Shown: positions 39,921-53,009, counted from the stretch's first letter. The stretch is DNA of 64,000 nt from Diorhabda sublineata (GCF_026230105.1 NC_079476.1:41592559-41656558), one strand, 5' to 3'. Numbers and translations: made by a program. Notes: generated by a model from the letters alone, not told the origin.

Positions 39921-40182
39921 AAAACTTTCTGCTGTTCGCGGTTGACGTTTGACGTTGGTCATCCTATTCATAACTTTGACGTTGCTGTCAAAATTATTAT
40001 GGAAAATAACGAAGAGTTTTTTTTTATGGACACAAACATGACAAACGCAAATGTTCTATGTTCTATGTTCTATGTAGACACCAATCAGTAAACCGATCAG
40101 TAAACATCGACGTCAAACGTCAAACGTATGTATTTTAATGTTTTTAATTTTTTAACTTCAAACGTCAAACAGAAAGTCAAGT
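39921..40182. repeat. MITE-like element with inverted ends
   Basis: The left end AAAACTTTCTG..TTGACGTTTGACG and the right end (complement ACTTTCTGTTTGACGTTTGAAG) are inverted relatives, about 260 bp apart. An extra inner copy of the ACGTCAAACGTCAAACG motif lies at 40110-40126. Inside is a short tandem repeat (GTTCTAT three times, about 40052-40078). No coding capacity. Confidence 0.45.
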
Positions 40183-41649
40183 TTATGAATCGGCAATTAT
40201 ATTCTATTAATTTTTTGTAGCGTTTCCTATTCGTTATAAACCAACAACTGTCGACGAATCATTATGATACAAATTAAATTAACAGAACCATGTTTTCGTA
40301 TATAACTTCCGTAAACATCTGCATGGTGTATCTATGGAATCCCAGCTGACTAAAACAATAGCTGTCGATATCCAGTTGTCGAAATTACTGCTTGTTTTAA
40401 CAAAACAATTTCCATGTAACAAAGTCAGTTATACTAACGGATCGTCTATTTACACGTATTTCAGCAATTTGTATGCGTAATGCAGAATATGAACACACAC
40501 AATTTGTGCGTTAGAGTATTTTAATGTATTTACAACGAGAATCGGAAACCGAATCATAATATTCCAAAATCGGACATTAGTTCTTTCTTACCTACATCTC
40601 TAGATGAATAAATCCTTTTTTCTTTTCTTTAATTATCTGTCTAAACTATTAGCTCGAAAACTTTTTAGTTTCATAGACAATTGTCGAAATTTTCCTGGAT
40701 TCGGTTAACTACATTACTACTAATTTTCAAATTTCGAAAAAAGTAAAAACTAAATCTATCTATCGAAGCTTTCGTTGTGGCTGAGTTTCAGCAGTTTTCG
40801 AAATTAAAAAGCTAGAATTAATTGCTTAATAGAGGTAATTCTTAGATAATAAAATCAACTAAACAAATTTTAATTAATCGTGCTGTAAGTGGATATCAAA
40901 ATAGCAAAATTGGCCAATCGAAAAAGTGAATCAATCCTCTAAAACTCTATTTTTTCAAAATACGAAGTGGTAAAAAGGAATAGTAAAAAATAGTACTTGA
41001 TGGACTGACAGCAAGTTTAGTAAGGAATAACCGCGAATCTCCCTGATCTACTCCTTTTTTTGCTACTACCACTTTCGCACTCTTCTCCACAGTCCAGGAT
41101 CTTTTAACTGCAGCCAAAATTGTTGATACCCTCTTTCAAAAGTCACTTTCAACTTCTCATTAGTGCTAATCCGTTTCATCAAATAGATTATTGATGACCC
41201 AACTGTCAATCACCGATATCGATTAAATTTCGAAAATAAATAACGTTCATCCTTGACATTCGTATTTATATTGGTAAGGAATCAAACAAGTTCATGCAAG
41301 ATTGCGAGTACATACACCACAATTATTAATTTGGAAATCTGTGGACGGGATGGCGCCCAGCCCGACAAAGGCAAGTTTTAACGCGTTGTACTAAATATAG
41401 AACATGCAAGTTTTTACCAGTTACACTGATTATATTGATGCGAGGAGTCAAACCAACATGTTAGAAATCAAAGAAATTTTAGGGAGGGATTATAATTTTT
41501 TTGTTTTATTTCGACTTTCGAATGTATTTGTGAGTACTAAGCTTTCACTAACTTTAAATTATTTTGTAATGGTTAATTTTGGAACCTATTGAAACATCTT
41601 TCCTTTAAAAAGTTTATCACACCTCTAAAATACAACTTTAAGACAATTT
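40183..41649. other. intergenic, nothing recognised
   Basis: AT-rich; the 62-codon frame at 41404 is not protein-like. Confidence 0.4.
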
Positions 41650-41810
41650 CTGTTTTGTGAAGTTAGACAGAAATGCAATCGCCTTGCTTCGTCAATTTCT
41701 CGCTTTCCAGATCCACTTTCGTTATTAAATTATATATCAGCTTCTTTTCGTTGCCAGCTAACAATACTAAATTGTCCGCAAAAACACATTCAGACACGAT
41801 TTCAACGATC
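41650..41810 (-). pseudogene. reverse-transcriptase active-site fragment
   Basis: The minus strand reads VFADNLVLLAGNEKKLIYNL, matching the YADDLVLLAxNExxL catalytic box of non-LTR reverse transcriptases. The second Asp is changed to Asn, so it would be inactive. Flanking blocks are not readable. It may be part of the same dead copy as the fragment at 44400-44760. Confidence 0.5.
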
Positions 41811-42779
41811 TTTATAATTTCTCAGAAAACATCTGTCTCTTTTTGACGCTCGCCCATCCTAACCAACTAAGAAAGTCTAATATGATTATGTACTCAGAAA
41901 TTTGTGTGTCTAATTATACCCATGGTAATTTTCCTCGAAATTACTATCCTTTAAAATCACATGAACGTCAAAACACAGATCCTTGCGAATGAAACAGTTA
42001 AAAGTAATTTCATTATATTGGAACGGCACTTAACGTTTCGTTTTTTCAGTAGCGCCGACTAAAATTTGGAGAAAGTGAAAGCAAAACAATTTATTTCAAA
42101 AACTATGAGAATTTTTTCACTTTCGCTCTTATATATTAGACTAGAGTTATTACTAGTTGAAAATGTACAAAGAAAAAATACCAAGAAGGCTTCAAAAAAG
42201 AAAGAAGAACAAAGTATCAGATAAAGATTAAATTCTTTGAGTTAAATCTAGGCCTAATCATCTAGAGATCCCAAAAAGTGAGTCACACAGTATATTAAAG
42301 AGATACGGAAATGTATCAGAGAAATTTAGGATTGAAAAAGGATTAAAACAGGGACATCTAGATGGTATGGGAAAAAGTTGTATGAGTTTGAAAGAGCTAA
42401 ACATCACCTTAAGCAGTAATTAATTGCGTATGAAACTTTGGTGACTAAGAGCAAAATGGTAGTTATCTAGAACAGCCAAAATTAGAATGCGATCAACCCC
42501 GAAATACCAAAATGTAGTTTGGATTTTAACGAGGGCGGTAAGAGCAAAACTGCTTCTACAAAAAAGAAAAGTGTTGAGGAAAATAGAAATGAATGAAAGA
42601 CTTTGGAAAAAAAATACCCAAGAATTGAAAAATCTTAATACAAGATGTCCGGAAGGGTATCGGGTATTTGTAAGTTCAAGTAAACAAAAAATATTTGTAA
42701 GCGATAAAAACTTTTATTGTTTTTTGATACCATATGAATTGGAAAATTATTTGGAAAAGATGATGTTATCCAAATGATC

Positions 42780-43330
42780 ACTGTTACGTTGCTGGCACTA
42801 TTCTAAACGGGAACGAAGATTGGAGAAACACGTCGACACAAAGCTCTTGATTTTGCTGCCATTTCTGACCTGATGTGTTCCTTCAATTGGATTATTTTGA
42901 TAAACCTTACTTTTAAGGTAACCCCATACAAAATAGTCGAGCGGGCTAAGGTCGGGGCTTCTGGGAGGCCAGTTGATGTTATCCCTTCGCGAAATGACTT
43001 TATTAGGGAATAATTCATTCACAACTTCCATCGAGGTATGGCAAATGGTCCCATCTTGCTGGAACCACGTTCTTGAGTTGAAACCTGCAACTCTCTGACC
43101 AAAAAATTAGGCAACATATCGCAACTATTCACATTGATTGCTCGGCCTCGTTGATCTTCATGAAAATAAGTCCTTTAGCAGACATAGCGGCCCAAACAAC
43201 GACCTTTGAATTTTAAGTGTCGTACCTGTATTCTCGATCATCCTGATCCATTTCTTAATGCTACCGTCACTTGGCGTGGCGTGGCGTGTACGATATTCCA
43301 CACGATACAGACATAAATTTTTCTTTGCCA
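42780..43330 (-). pseudogene. Tc1/mariner-superfamily transposase relic (DDE_3 type)
   Basis: The minus strand reads VVWAAMSAKGLIFMKIN at 43200, then TWFQQDGTICHTSMEVVNEL, with a catalytic Asp. NINWPPRSPDLSPLDYFVWG and YLKSKVYQNNP follow, with the last catalytic position. This is the C-terminal half of the transposase type with QQDGATCHT and NWPPRSPDLTPLDFFLWG motifs, widespread in insects. The N-terminal DNA-binding part and first Asp are missing or unreadable. Confidence 0.8.
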
Positions 43331-44399
43331 CTTTTGTGAAGACTTTTTTGAGGTCAAAAAAAATTCAAAAAACTGAGATGAGGAATTTTTAGTTCAACTC
43401 TTCTTCTTTCCAACGAGACGTTCCAAATGATGATAGGACCATCCGGTTAGCAAGAATGACCCTCCTATGGTTTAATTGCCATTTTGCAAAAACTATTGGG
43501 GCCACAGAGCCCATCTTTAGAGCATTGATTAAGTATATAGTGAATAAATTTTTCGCCTTTCGCGAAACGGACAAGCCTCATTTCAAATGAAAATTTTCGG
43601 TGGAATTGGTATTACATCGAAAAAGATGTGTGAAGGGGATAAAATAAAAAAAAAAGTTCACAAACACACTATAGAGAAATTGGGAATGTCTGTCCATTAG
43701 TTATACAAAATTAAATACATCCCTAAAAATCGTAAACGAGAGGAAAAGTTTCAAGAAGTAGACAAAAAGTTGAAAACTTTGGATACAAACGACGAAACGA
43801 AATTTACAAGGCGTGATTCTTTGTAGGAAATTCTTGATAAATACGACTATGTCAGCTTTAACACATTGTTGGAAACATCCGAGGAAGAAAACAAATTTCG
43901 TGGTTTGGCAAGAAAAAGTCTTTGATATAACTAAAAGAGAACGGTTTGAAATTTTAGATGGAAAATAATTGGAGGGCTTTGTGTGGTAAAGTGATTTATG
44001 AATTAATATGATTCTATTTTTTTTTTTGTATTGTGAAAAGTCGTTTGTGTATATATTTTGCATATAAAGTGGTACTGAGCTATCGAAAAAAGCAGGTAGA
44101 TCGTTACATTTTAAATATATTTGGAGGGTTATAAATTCGGCCAAAAATTAGGTAGATAAACTATTTTGTGTAGTACATTCCACAAGAAAAATTTGAAATA
44201 CAATATTTGAATTTGAATCTAATATGAGATTTGCATATTGGAAGCCTAAAAGGTTTTGTTAACTGTGCACCATCGACTTTTGCTTCGAAACGTATATACA
44301 ATTACCATAACGGTTTGACTGGTAATGTTTTTGAAAAATATTTGAAGCTATCAGTTATAAAAATCATTCATAATTCATAATTCATAATTCATAATTAGC
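43331..44399. other. unassigned, possibly decayed coding DNA
   Basis: The plus strand at 43700-43930 gives charged, interrupted frames (EKFQEVDKKLKTLDTND.., NTLLETSEEENKF..) that look like decayed coding sequence. The 147-codon antisense frame at 43701-44144 is probably its shadow. An ATAATTC heptamer repeat (about four copies) lies at 44366-44396. Confidence 0.3.
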
Positions 44400-44760
44400 T
44401 TAGTTTAAAAACCCGGAGCTTGGAGTCGCTCTAATACTCTCCTCCAATTATTTTTGTTTATGGCTACGTCACGCCAATTCTCTATTTCTAGATCTCGATT
44501 TTCACCCAACTATCTCAGTATATTCTGGCTATATGCCCCAATCAATTGAGTTTTTTTTCAGTGCTTCAATTATTCTCCTTCATACTTCAAAAATCCTTCT
44601 CAGTATCTTTCTCTCCAACATATTTATTTTGGTTTCTTCTTTTTTATTCAAGATCTAACAATCGCTGCCATACAACACCGTTGATGTATACCCAACTGTC
44701 TTGTACATGCATAATTTGGAGGCTCTTGATCTTAATAGTCCTACTAGGACTCAAAACGTT
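44400..44760 (-). pseudogene. non-LTR element C-terminal domain relic
   Basis: The minus strand reads VLYGSDC.ILNKKEETKINMLERKILRRIFEV, followed by degraded Y.EI..WGI..EY and a RRVLERLQAPGF tail. This matches the segment after the polymerase domain in L2/RTE-like elements (VLYGSExWxLxKKxExKLxxxERKILRRIFGP). Several stops interrupt it. Confidence 0.6.
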
Positions 44761-45899
44761 TTTTTGTCCCCAATTGTGTTTGATTTGTGCTCTGTCGTTT
44801 TTTTAAATTGGTTGTTTTTATTCAAATTAATTCCCTTTTTCATACATTTGTTTTTTTTGCTTATTTATGTGGAGTCAACATTCTTTTGCTTTATTCTCAA
44901 AGAGTTGTTAGTATTTCGACTGATTTTCTCCAAAAAAGTGACCCATTACCTGTTTAATTAAGTAGAAAACAAAGGGAAACTAAGAAAAAAAGGAATAAAA
45001 GGGATAAAATATTAGGAAGTGGAATTAATCAAACATCGATACATCTCAATGTAAGATGGCTTAGGATTCAAAAAAATAAAGTTTATTTTGAACATTATAT
45101 TCATATATTTTTTATATTTGAATCTATTTCCATCTAACATAAAATATTACGTGTAAATAGTAGAACAACGAGTCAATGAATTCAAATTAGAATTTGAAGC
45201 AATTCATTAGAATTAAGTCGATTCCAGTAAAAAAATCGCTTTACTGTTTTTATCTTGAAATCATCTGAAAAAATTTAGTGGAAAATTCCTAATTTCAACG
45301 AAAATTAATGACCGTCCATAACCTAACTTTTTCTCGCAAATCGACAAGTTCCACAATGAATTAGAATGTGATTGATCACTACGCTGGAGAAATATTATTG
45401 AATATGCTTCATATCGTTGCTCTGATATGATAACTACCAGTTTTTTTTCTCTGTTTTTCCTTTCACTTACCAAACGACATCATCAATGGTGTACATGATG
45501 TGACAAAATTTAACTGGAATCGGTTTTTTCGGTATAAACCGTAATATGAACCAAAAAATAAAAAGAAAAAGAGTGTAGAGGGGGCAGGATTTGTAAACTG
45601 TATTAGAGAAGAATTTTTGTTTTTCTAAAGTCCCGGGAATCCTTGTTATATTTGTATATTTTCCTCGGACAATTGTATGAAGATTAGAAAATTGGTTTGG
45701 TGTAGAAAAACTAATTATATTTAGTAAGTTATAATACTAATTTGATAACATACTATTCAGAATTTCTCTAGAACTAGGCTAAATGGATTTTTACCAAAAA
45801 CAAAATAAATATCTCAATACTCCCGATTGAGGCCAATGGAATAATAGAAAATCTTATATATTAAAAAAATTGATGATTTCCATTCCGATTCCGTTCAGG

Positions 45900-46374
45900 C
45901 GTTCTACCCAACCGATTTGCTTAATTTTTTTTTTTTCAATGAAAGGTATTGATGCACAGATCAGCCATCAACCATCGGATTTCATCTAATTTCCACCATT
46001 CTCAAGTTATACTTAAATGCGATTTCCCCCTGTACTTTACTTATGGAAGTTTTTCACATACCTGTACACACGTTCTATCCTCAATATCTCAGGTTCTATT
46101 CAAGATAGAGACTTCGTTTTTATTTAAGAACACTTGCTGAAACATCCTCTTTCTTTTGAGTTGTTGAACACTTAAATCGGTTGAGTTGTAGAGGAGCTAG
46201 GCGCAGGTAATCAATGTAGAGTTATGGTTTTTTAGGTTTTTGGCAATTTTTCTACATTTCAAGATCCATATCTCAGGTTCTAATATAGCTGCAGACTTCG
46301 TTCTTTTCTATTATAATGATTACTGATACTTATTTAATGGAGTCGATGCAAGCGAAGCCGCGGGTAAAAGCTAG
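45900..46374 (+). mobile_element. Helitron/Helentron-like non-autonomous element, 3' end
   Basis: It ends AAGCCGCGGGTAAAAG-CTAG followed by T, with the CCGCGG palindrome about 10 bases before the CTAG. This is the usual form of a Helitron 3' terminus (hairpin, CTRR, host T). Inside are two copies of an ATATCTCAGGTTCTA...GACTTCGTT module (about 46083 and 46271), as in insect Helentron-derived elements. The left end is not located, and there is no Rep/helicase. Confidence 0.45.
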
Positions 46375-48049
46375 TTTGTTATTAAAGGGAACAGATATTG
46401 TCTTATAGGAAGCAGAAACCCTTAGAAAAAATGTCAAAGCGTTAAGATCAGAATCAGTTTCTTCCAGATAGTTTTGGGATAATATCTCACGGTTTGAGAC
46501 AATTAAGTGTTTCAAAAACTCAGTTACCTAAATGACAAAAATTTAGAGCAGCGCCCGTATTATACACTTTGATTTGTTCGTTTCAAATTAACTTTACTAC
46601 CGTTTAAGTTGGTTAGCATGTAAAGCCCAGAAAGTGACTATACATTCACTTAATTGGCGAAAAGTTCATTACCAACTGCTATTATTCATTCTTAATTTTC
46701 GTAGTCGCTAGTATTATAATACTACAAAACTCTCAAAATGTTCATTAAGATATTTCAAGTTTATGGTGTTATATCAGGGAAATATGCGCAATAAAACGAG
46801 CCTATAATCCCGATAAACTTTCATAATAACATTAGTGAAAAAGTTATTTTAATAAAGTAGGACTCAAAACTTTGAAAAAAGATTGATTCCTTCGCAATCC
46901 TCTAATTCGAAAATACTAAATTTCAAACATATATGAGACTGTTCAGAGGTAAATTAAGGGCGACCCAACCTTTCTGGGGTATTAATTAGGGGTGTAGTAT
47001 GCAACCTGATTTATACCAATCGACATAATTATTTTGGTGTATGCTCTGTATTGGCTCTTATATTTTGTATATTATGGATCTTGAATTGAGCAAAAAAAAA
47101 CAAATATTTTCAAAGCGTATTAAGAAAGAAGGATCAAACTTCCTTATGTCACGATTTTTCTCTATCAACAACGTACTTCGGAAATCTAGTAATTCATTTC
47201 AAGTCATCAACAATTTTTTGATCTACGCTAATGAAACCTTTTCGTGCAATGTACTTTTTTGTTTTTCTCATAAATGCATTTTTACGTTTCAACTTCGAGT
47301 TTTTTTAGCAAATTAATCCAGTAATTGCTCAATTAGTCAAATTTTCTATTTCTGAGGTAAATCATCCATATTACAATGCTTGATGGACTTTTAAATACAT
47401 TTAACTTTGATATAGCATGAAAATACAGTCAAATATTTCGTTGTTTATAATTAAACTACGATCATATAATTTCCTGAATTGCAACAACAAATTTCATATG
47501 AAATTACAACCAAAATAATCATCATAACACACAGATATTTATATCTTGATATCAGTTTCCTAGGGATAATAGTTATCCAATAAATTCCATTTCAGTTAAG
47601 AACTTTCCAGTACGACATAACCTCAAATGCACCAATAACCTTTTTCATTAACCTGTGAATTGTTGCACCAGAGTAATATTCTGTCTGTTTCGAAGTTTTA
47701 TTCGTCACTGAAATTATCTGAAGTTGACAACTTCGTGCACAATAGAAACTTGCGGTTTCTAGTTGTCAAAATTAATTCGCAGTCTAGTAGAATTTCTAAG
47801 TACCGTGAGAACAAGTCTACTAATTTGATCCCACTCTCAGATACGATAAATTTTCCTTTTTTTTTAAATATTATATTTAAGCAAACTACAATTTCTTATT
47901 ATTAAATTAGCACGATTCTTACAAAAACAATACAAGCAGTATCTAGAATGAAATATGAAGAAAATATTGTAGATTAACACTAATTACTCACGCTGCATCT
48001 ATTTTAATTAAGATATCTGCAATAAACTATAGGAAACTTGTATTGGAAC
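46375..48049. other. intergenic, nothing recognised
   Basis: AT-rich; the frames at 47041 and 47660 have no domain or splice support. Confidence 0.4.
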
Positions 48050-48059
48050 CAATCAGCTG

Positions 48060-48210
48060 CAGTTAAAGTTGACAAAGGTACAAAAAATCCTCAAGGTGTT
48101 CGGCGGGGATGTATCTATCCTCTCCCCACTTCTTTCTAACCTTTATTTGGGAAAAAACATTTTTCAAGATCAACAATTAGGTATTAAAGTAACAACAAGA
48201 GAAAATTCTG
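48060..48210 (+). pseudogene. reverse-transcriptase fragment (RTE/L2-like)
   Basis: Plus-strand frames read NPQGVRRGCI and, after a one-base shift, SPLLSNLYLGKNIF and LGIKV. This is the GVRQGCxLSPLLFNLYxExIF...GIKING block of non-LTR polymerases. Only this block remains. Confidence 0.6.
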
Positions 48211-48249
48211 ATAGCAGATAATATGAATGACCTCCTGCACTTGTAGTTC

Positions 48250-48340
48250 GCGGCTGTAAACATCAACTTTACTCACCAGATTTAGCATTATGTGATTTCT
48301 GTGACTGTCTTAACAATATTCGATACCATTTCTGATACTT
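48250..48340 (+). pseudogene. mariner transposase fragment
   Basis: The plus strand reads HQLYSPDLALCDFCDCLNNIRYHF, which corresponds to the mariner HPPYSPDLAPCDFWLFPxLKxxLRGxRF block containing the last catalytic Asp. It directly follows the reverse-transcriptase fragment, so one relic may have landed in the other. Confidence 0.55.
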
Positions 48341-48844
48341 GGAAATAACGTTTTTTTTTTATTTTTAATAAAACGCTTCAATATATTTCGGATATTTTTT
48401 ATTAAGTTCGGAACAATATTTTCGAGATTTTGATATCGTTTATCGCATTTATACAATTTACATACTTAGGCAATGAAGTACATAATTACAATAGTTAGTT
48501 ATATCAAAATATAGGCACTATTTTTTCACTATTATACTTATTATGTACAGTGATATGCTTTTTAAATTTTAGTAATGTACAAGTTATGAAATATTCGTTC
48601 ACAGAAGACATTTTCATTAACTATATTAATTATAAAGAAAATCTGTAGTACACTTATTGTTACAATATACTTAATCTATACAGCCGTGTACTTGTTAATA
48701 TTACAATTGGTATCAATATGTCACTTAGATAAACAAAAATAAAAATTTTCATATAACAAATTCATAAAATAAAATAGAGTGGAATCAAATAACATAAAGC
48801 CTCAGGTTTTTTCGATTTCCTGAACAGGTTTTACCGTCCGCTAG

Positions 48845-49950
48845 GTCAGGGATCGGCAACCTGCGGCTCTTTGGTTAGGTTAAGTTATGTTAGGCTAGGG
48901 ATCGGTAGCCTGCGACTCGTAGAACTGTTTCGTGATTTGAAAAACAAACCAGAGATTAGCCATTATCCGCTAAAACAGTACAAGTGCTAAAATGCGTTCA
49001 AATGTAAAATATTTGCATGTAGAATTCATTCGAGTTTCTTCTGTCTTAACACTGGCTACCCATGAGTCATGCGACACAAAAGACAAGTCACGAGCTGCTT
49101 TTTTGTTAGATATATGTCTTCCCAAGGTACAAAAGATGAACTTCTAGGATTGCTATCGCATTCGGGGCAAACTAGAGAGAAAGCCGTGCAAAAATTTGGA
49201 TAAAATCGTTCCAATAGCAACTGATGTAGCCAGAAGTATGACAGGAAAAAAAGTAAGAGGCTACATTGATTCTTCAAAGCAAAACAAGTCACGGAATTCT
49301 GATGTTTCACTGCATAATTCACCAAGAAGCGTTTTCTGACCAAAAATTTCCGGACGAAATAGTTGAGGTTATGAATTTGATAATCAAAATTATTAAAAGT
49401 ATCTTGTCAAAAGCACTCTACCGGTTCAAAGAATTGTTGTAGATTCATCATTCCGACTTCCTTATTCATAATAAAGTGCGATGGCTTTCCAAAGCCAAAA
49501 AATTGAAGATGAATTTGCTGACAGATTTGAGCAATATAAAACCATTCTAGCATTTATAGTGAATCCTCTCAACACGATATCCACATTGAGCTATTTGGTA
49601 TTGAAACTGGATCTCTAGGAATGTCATTGATCGATTCGAAATGTGAAACCTAGTGGAGTGGACACATTTACAAAGTTGAAAAGCAAATTAGAAGATTTCG
49701 AGGTCCAGAAATGTATTTATGTGCAACAAAACTGGACAGCTCCGATCGAAATGCCGCGAGTTGAGGATCCTATATTGGAAGCAATGAATAGTCTTCCAGA
49801 TTGGTACAGTGAGGTGAAGAAGTTGGTATTCGGAGTACTGATTAACTCCATATTGTCGTGCGAGCAAGTATTTTCTCGAGTAAAATTTAGAGTAATCTCT
49901 AAACATAAAATTGTGAGACTCCATTTTTCACGAGTGATTTTAGACTAGAC
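48845..49950 (+). pseudogene. hAT transposase relic, GTF2IRD2/ZBED5-like
   Basis: It begins with CAGGGATCGGCAACCTGCGG (48847), the usual end of this hAT group, and a second diverged copy TAGGGATCGGTAGCCTGCGA at 48897. Downstream plus-strand frames read PIATDVARSMTGKKVRGYID, then much decay. An intact 101-codon frame (49643-49948) ends in LINSILSCEQVFSRVKFRV, the hAT dimerisation region (pattern FGSTYLCEQxFSxMKxxKSKxR). The right terminal repeat was not found. Confidence 0.7.
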
Positions 49951-50699
49951 ATTGTTGTGCAAAGTTTCATCTAAAAGGATTAAAGAATTGTACATTCGCT
50001 GTGTATTAAAATAATCATTATAAAAAAATTTTTGTAGTTATATCTCGTTGTATAGATCTTCTCAACAAAATTGAAACTCATATCATATACGAAAGGTCTC
50101 AATAAAAACCCAAATAAAAGGACACGCATAAACATATATATGAAAGCCCTCCAATCATAATTCAGTTGCCCTTCCACTTAAATATTATTATCTGTAGAAG
50201 CTCTCGAATAAGCCAGTATTTGAACGAAATTTCACTTCATAATTTGGTCATAAGTTGAGATGAAGAAACTCAAAGCGGTTCATTTTTTTCAAAATATGCT
50301 CCATGACTTCCAAAGATTGAATATTTAATCTGCTGTACAAGAAATTGCAACGTCAAAATATATTTCATATAATGATTGACATTATTCAAGATTATTTTCT
50401 ATTGAACAATAAAAAATCGATTAGAGTTACCGTCCAAGACAAAAAGTTTGATTGACTGTTGAAAAAAATGTAATGAATGTTAAAAAATACATAAAATGCA
50501 ATTGTTGATTTTCATTTGCGCATACTTTTGATAAATTTATATCCATCGCTTTATACGTCGGTATTTTCTATCTCAGGGAGACCGTCATAGAAGCTATGAT
50601 GAATATCAAGGAAATGATGGTAATTTTAGTCAGACATCAACATCCCCTGCCCTTATACATTCTTGAAATCATACTGGAATATTTCCGGATTGAATTAAA

Positions 50700-50860
50700 C
50701 ATTCACATTCTGCTGATGGTATCTAGATAAATCCCGAGGATTATCTCGAAAATCTCTTTTCCTTCATTTGAGAGAGATGCAAAAGTTTTCGATAGGATTA
50801 AGTTTGGGACAATATGCAGGTCAATTTGAGGTTGTTATATACCTGTTTACAGAATCCTCT
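50700..50860 (-). pseudogene. Tc1-type transposase fragment
   Basis: The minus strand reads PAYCPKLNPIENF, corresponding to the WPAxSPDLNPIENLW block of Tc1 transposases, with both Asp and Trp changed. The rest is unreadable. Confidence 0.4.
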
Positions 50861-52229
50861 AGCTAATACTTGATGTATTAACGTAGAATAAAAATTATCT
50901 ACTAGTTTTTGTTGAACTCATGATACATCAACAGCATAAAACAATTCTATGGTTTAGTTTCTTGCCTTGGCATGTTCTTAACACTTTTTTATACTTTGAA
51001 ATTATTAATTATCTTTCTCAGATACTCTTTCCTTTATCAGAGTAATAATTTTTTTCTTCTGTTAGTTCTCTTATCTTATTTACGTTGAAATTTAATGTTG
51101 CTAGCAACTACTATGATATACTTAGATAAAGAGATTGCAATTTCTAGATCTCATGTTTATTAATCATACTAAAACTTTGTCTTCCCCAAGCATATCAAAT
51201 TTTCCTACAAAACATTTTGTTGCGAATAATCCCATGTTAGTTTAGAAGCGTTTATTTGGGTTTATTTATTAGATAAATTCTAACAAATTTCAATGGACAT
51301 ATTCGTGTTTGAAAATTTAATATTTTTTATTGAATTTTGGACCAGTTCAATGACTGGCCTATATGAGTGAAAACTAGTTCGGGTTCAGACGGACAGTTGT
51401 CATTCGATATGTTCTAAATAGGAATATAAGGTCGAAGTGTGTCTCTCGCTGTGAATTGAGATTTTTCAGAAAGTTAGACTTTAGTCCCAGAGGATTCCTT
51501 TTTGATTATACACCAGTCGGTTGACATAATAAACTTTAAGAAACAACGAAAATCCGGATGACTTTTGGTTGGAAATGTCCTTTTTTTCTCATACAATATC
51601 ATATTTTATTTATCTGTAAAATATTATCAAAAGAAAATTACCAATTTTAACTTATTTTGATTCGTAACAATTTGAAATTAGTGATGTTTAGAGTAGTATT
51701 AGTATTAGAAAAAGGAAATTTTTTTCCAAACAACAAGCTTACTAAGTTGTTCAATAAATTTTGTCATTCGATTACGTACGATTTTATGATAATGGGAATC
51801 TGGAAAACTTTAGATACAGCTCCATATAAAAAAGAAAAAACAAATTGCACAAAAATCTAAACTAAGAAAGAGTTAACAAATAGCCAGAATACTAAAGAAC
51901 CAAACAAGGTAAAAATGAACCAATAAAATAATTATAAATGTTACTACTTGACATCCAGAGTCCAATCTGTGAATAAACATCTTAACGAAGTCTCCAGTAT
52001 AGATTACTTTTTATGGAGATCTACCTCAAGTGTATATTCCATAAATTCCAAAGTAGTTCAGACATAGACAAACCATTTTATGAACGATGAGAAATTCATT
52101 CAAGCACTCTGCCAAATAGATTTTCCACTCAAGACTTTAATTTCCTGAAATAAAATTTATAATTAAAAACGCTAATCCCAAAAAAAGTCACCGTTTCAAT
52201 CTCATAACAGGAAAAATCCAAAAAGAATA
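50861..52229. other. intergenic, nothing recognised
   Basis: AT-rich, with only short frames. Confidence 0.4.
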
Positions 52230-52560
52230 AACATATAAAGCTATAAAAGTCGTTCAGCAATTAATTAACGCTGCACTAAGAATAAATTACTTTCCACGTC
52301 CATGAAAACTTGGTCATGATTTTAAAGGGTGAAAGACATAAATTCATACAAGCTGATTAGTCTGCTGATGATACTTTTGAAATTAAATGAAGAAATTATA
52401 CGATAAACTATATTTAGATCAAGTATTTTTAAATTTAAAAGCAACCTACACTGATTAAACCACATCTAACATCTCATACTGTACCTGAAAACGCTTCAAG
52501 AAATCTTCAAATAGTGCAAGATAAAGTACAAAGGACTAAAACTTCGTTATTTCGATGATG
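52230..52560 (+). pseudogene. jockey-type reverse-transcriptase relic
   Basis: The plus strand reads QLINAALRINYFPRP.KLGHDFKG (pattern FNAILRLxYFPxxWKxAKIIPIxKPGKD). After heavy deletion it reads SADDTFEI (YADDT box) and ENASRNLQIVQDKVQRT (pattern ASKxNLxxLQxxQNKxLR). The order is right but similarity is weak in each piece. Confidence 0.4.
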
Positions 52561-53009
52561 CTAAATATTTGGTTTGATTTGATTAACCTTGGAAAATCAC
52601 ACTTTCTCCAAAAGAAAGCAGTTAGGACTAAAGCTCAAACAATCCCATTTGTATATTGGGAAGAAATCACAATTAGTTTAGAAAACAAACATTCAGAGAA
52701 ATCAAAACAAGATGCCACAATACTGAATGCATACGTGAGAAACAGTGAAAATAACCATTCGTCCATCTCACCGGTTAGGTTTGGTTTTAAATAGACTGTT
52801 AGATTTTTTACATTTACTCAATAGACAGTTTTCACAGAAATACTCCCAAAGCACCGAGCCTATCTCCTTTCTCTCTTCTGAAATGCTCTATATGTTGTTG
52901 AGGATGTGTTTTAGTTTCATTACTAGTGATGGAGCATCTTCAGTGCATAAATATTTCTGTAACTGAAGTTCCCAAATAAAAATCTTGTTTATTTTTTAGC
53001 TCCTCATAC

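Noticed and set aside
43701..44144. 147-codon minus-strand frame
   Set aside because: Hydrophobic, phenylalanine-rich translation typical of the antisense of a lysine/glutamate-rich decayed coding strand; no domain.
49056..49343. 95-codon minus-strand frame
   Set aside because: It is antisense to the hAT transposase relic, whose plus-strand frames match the family.
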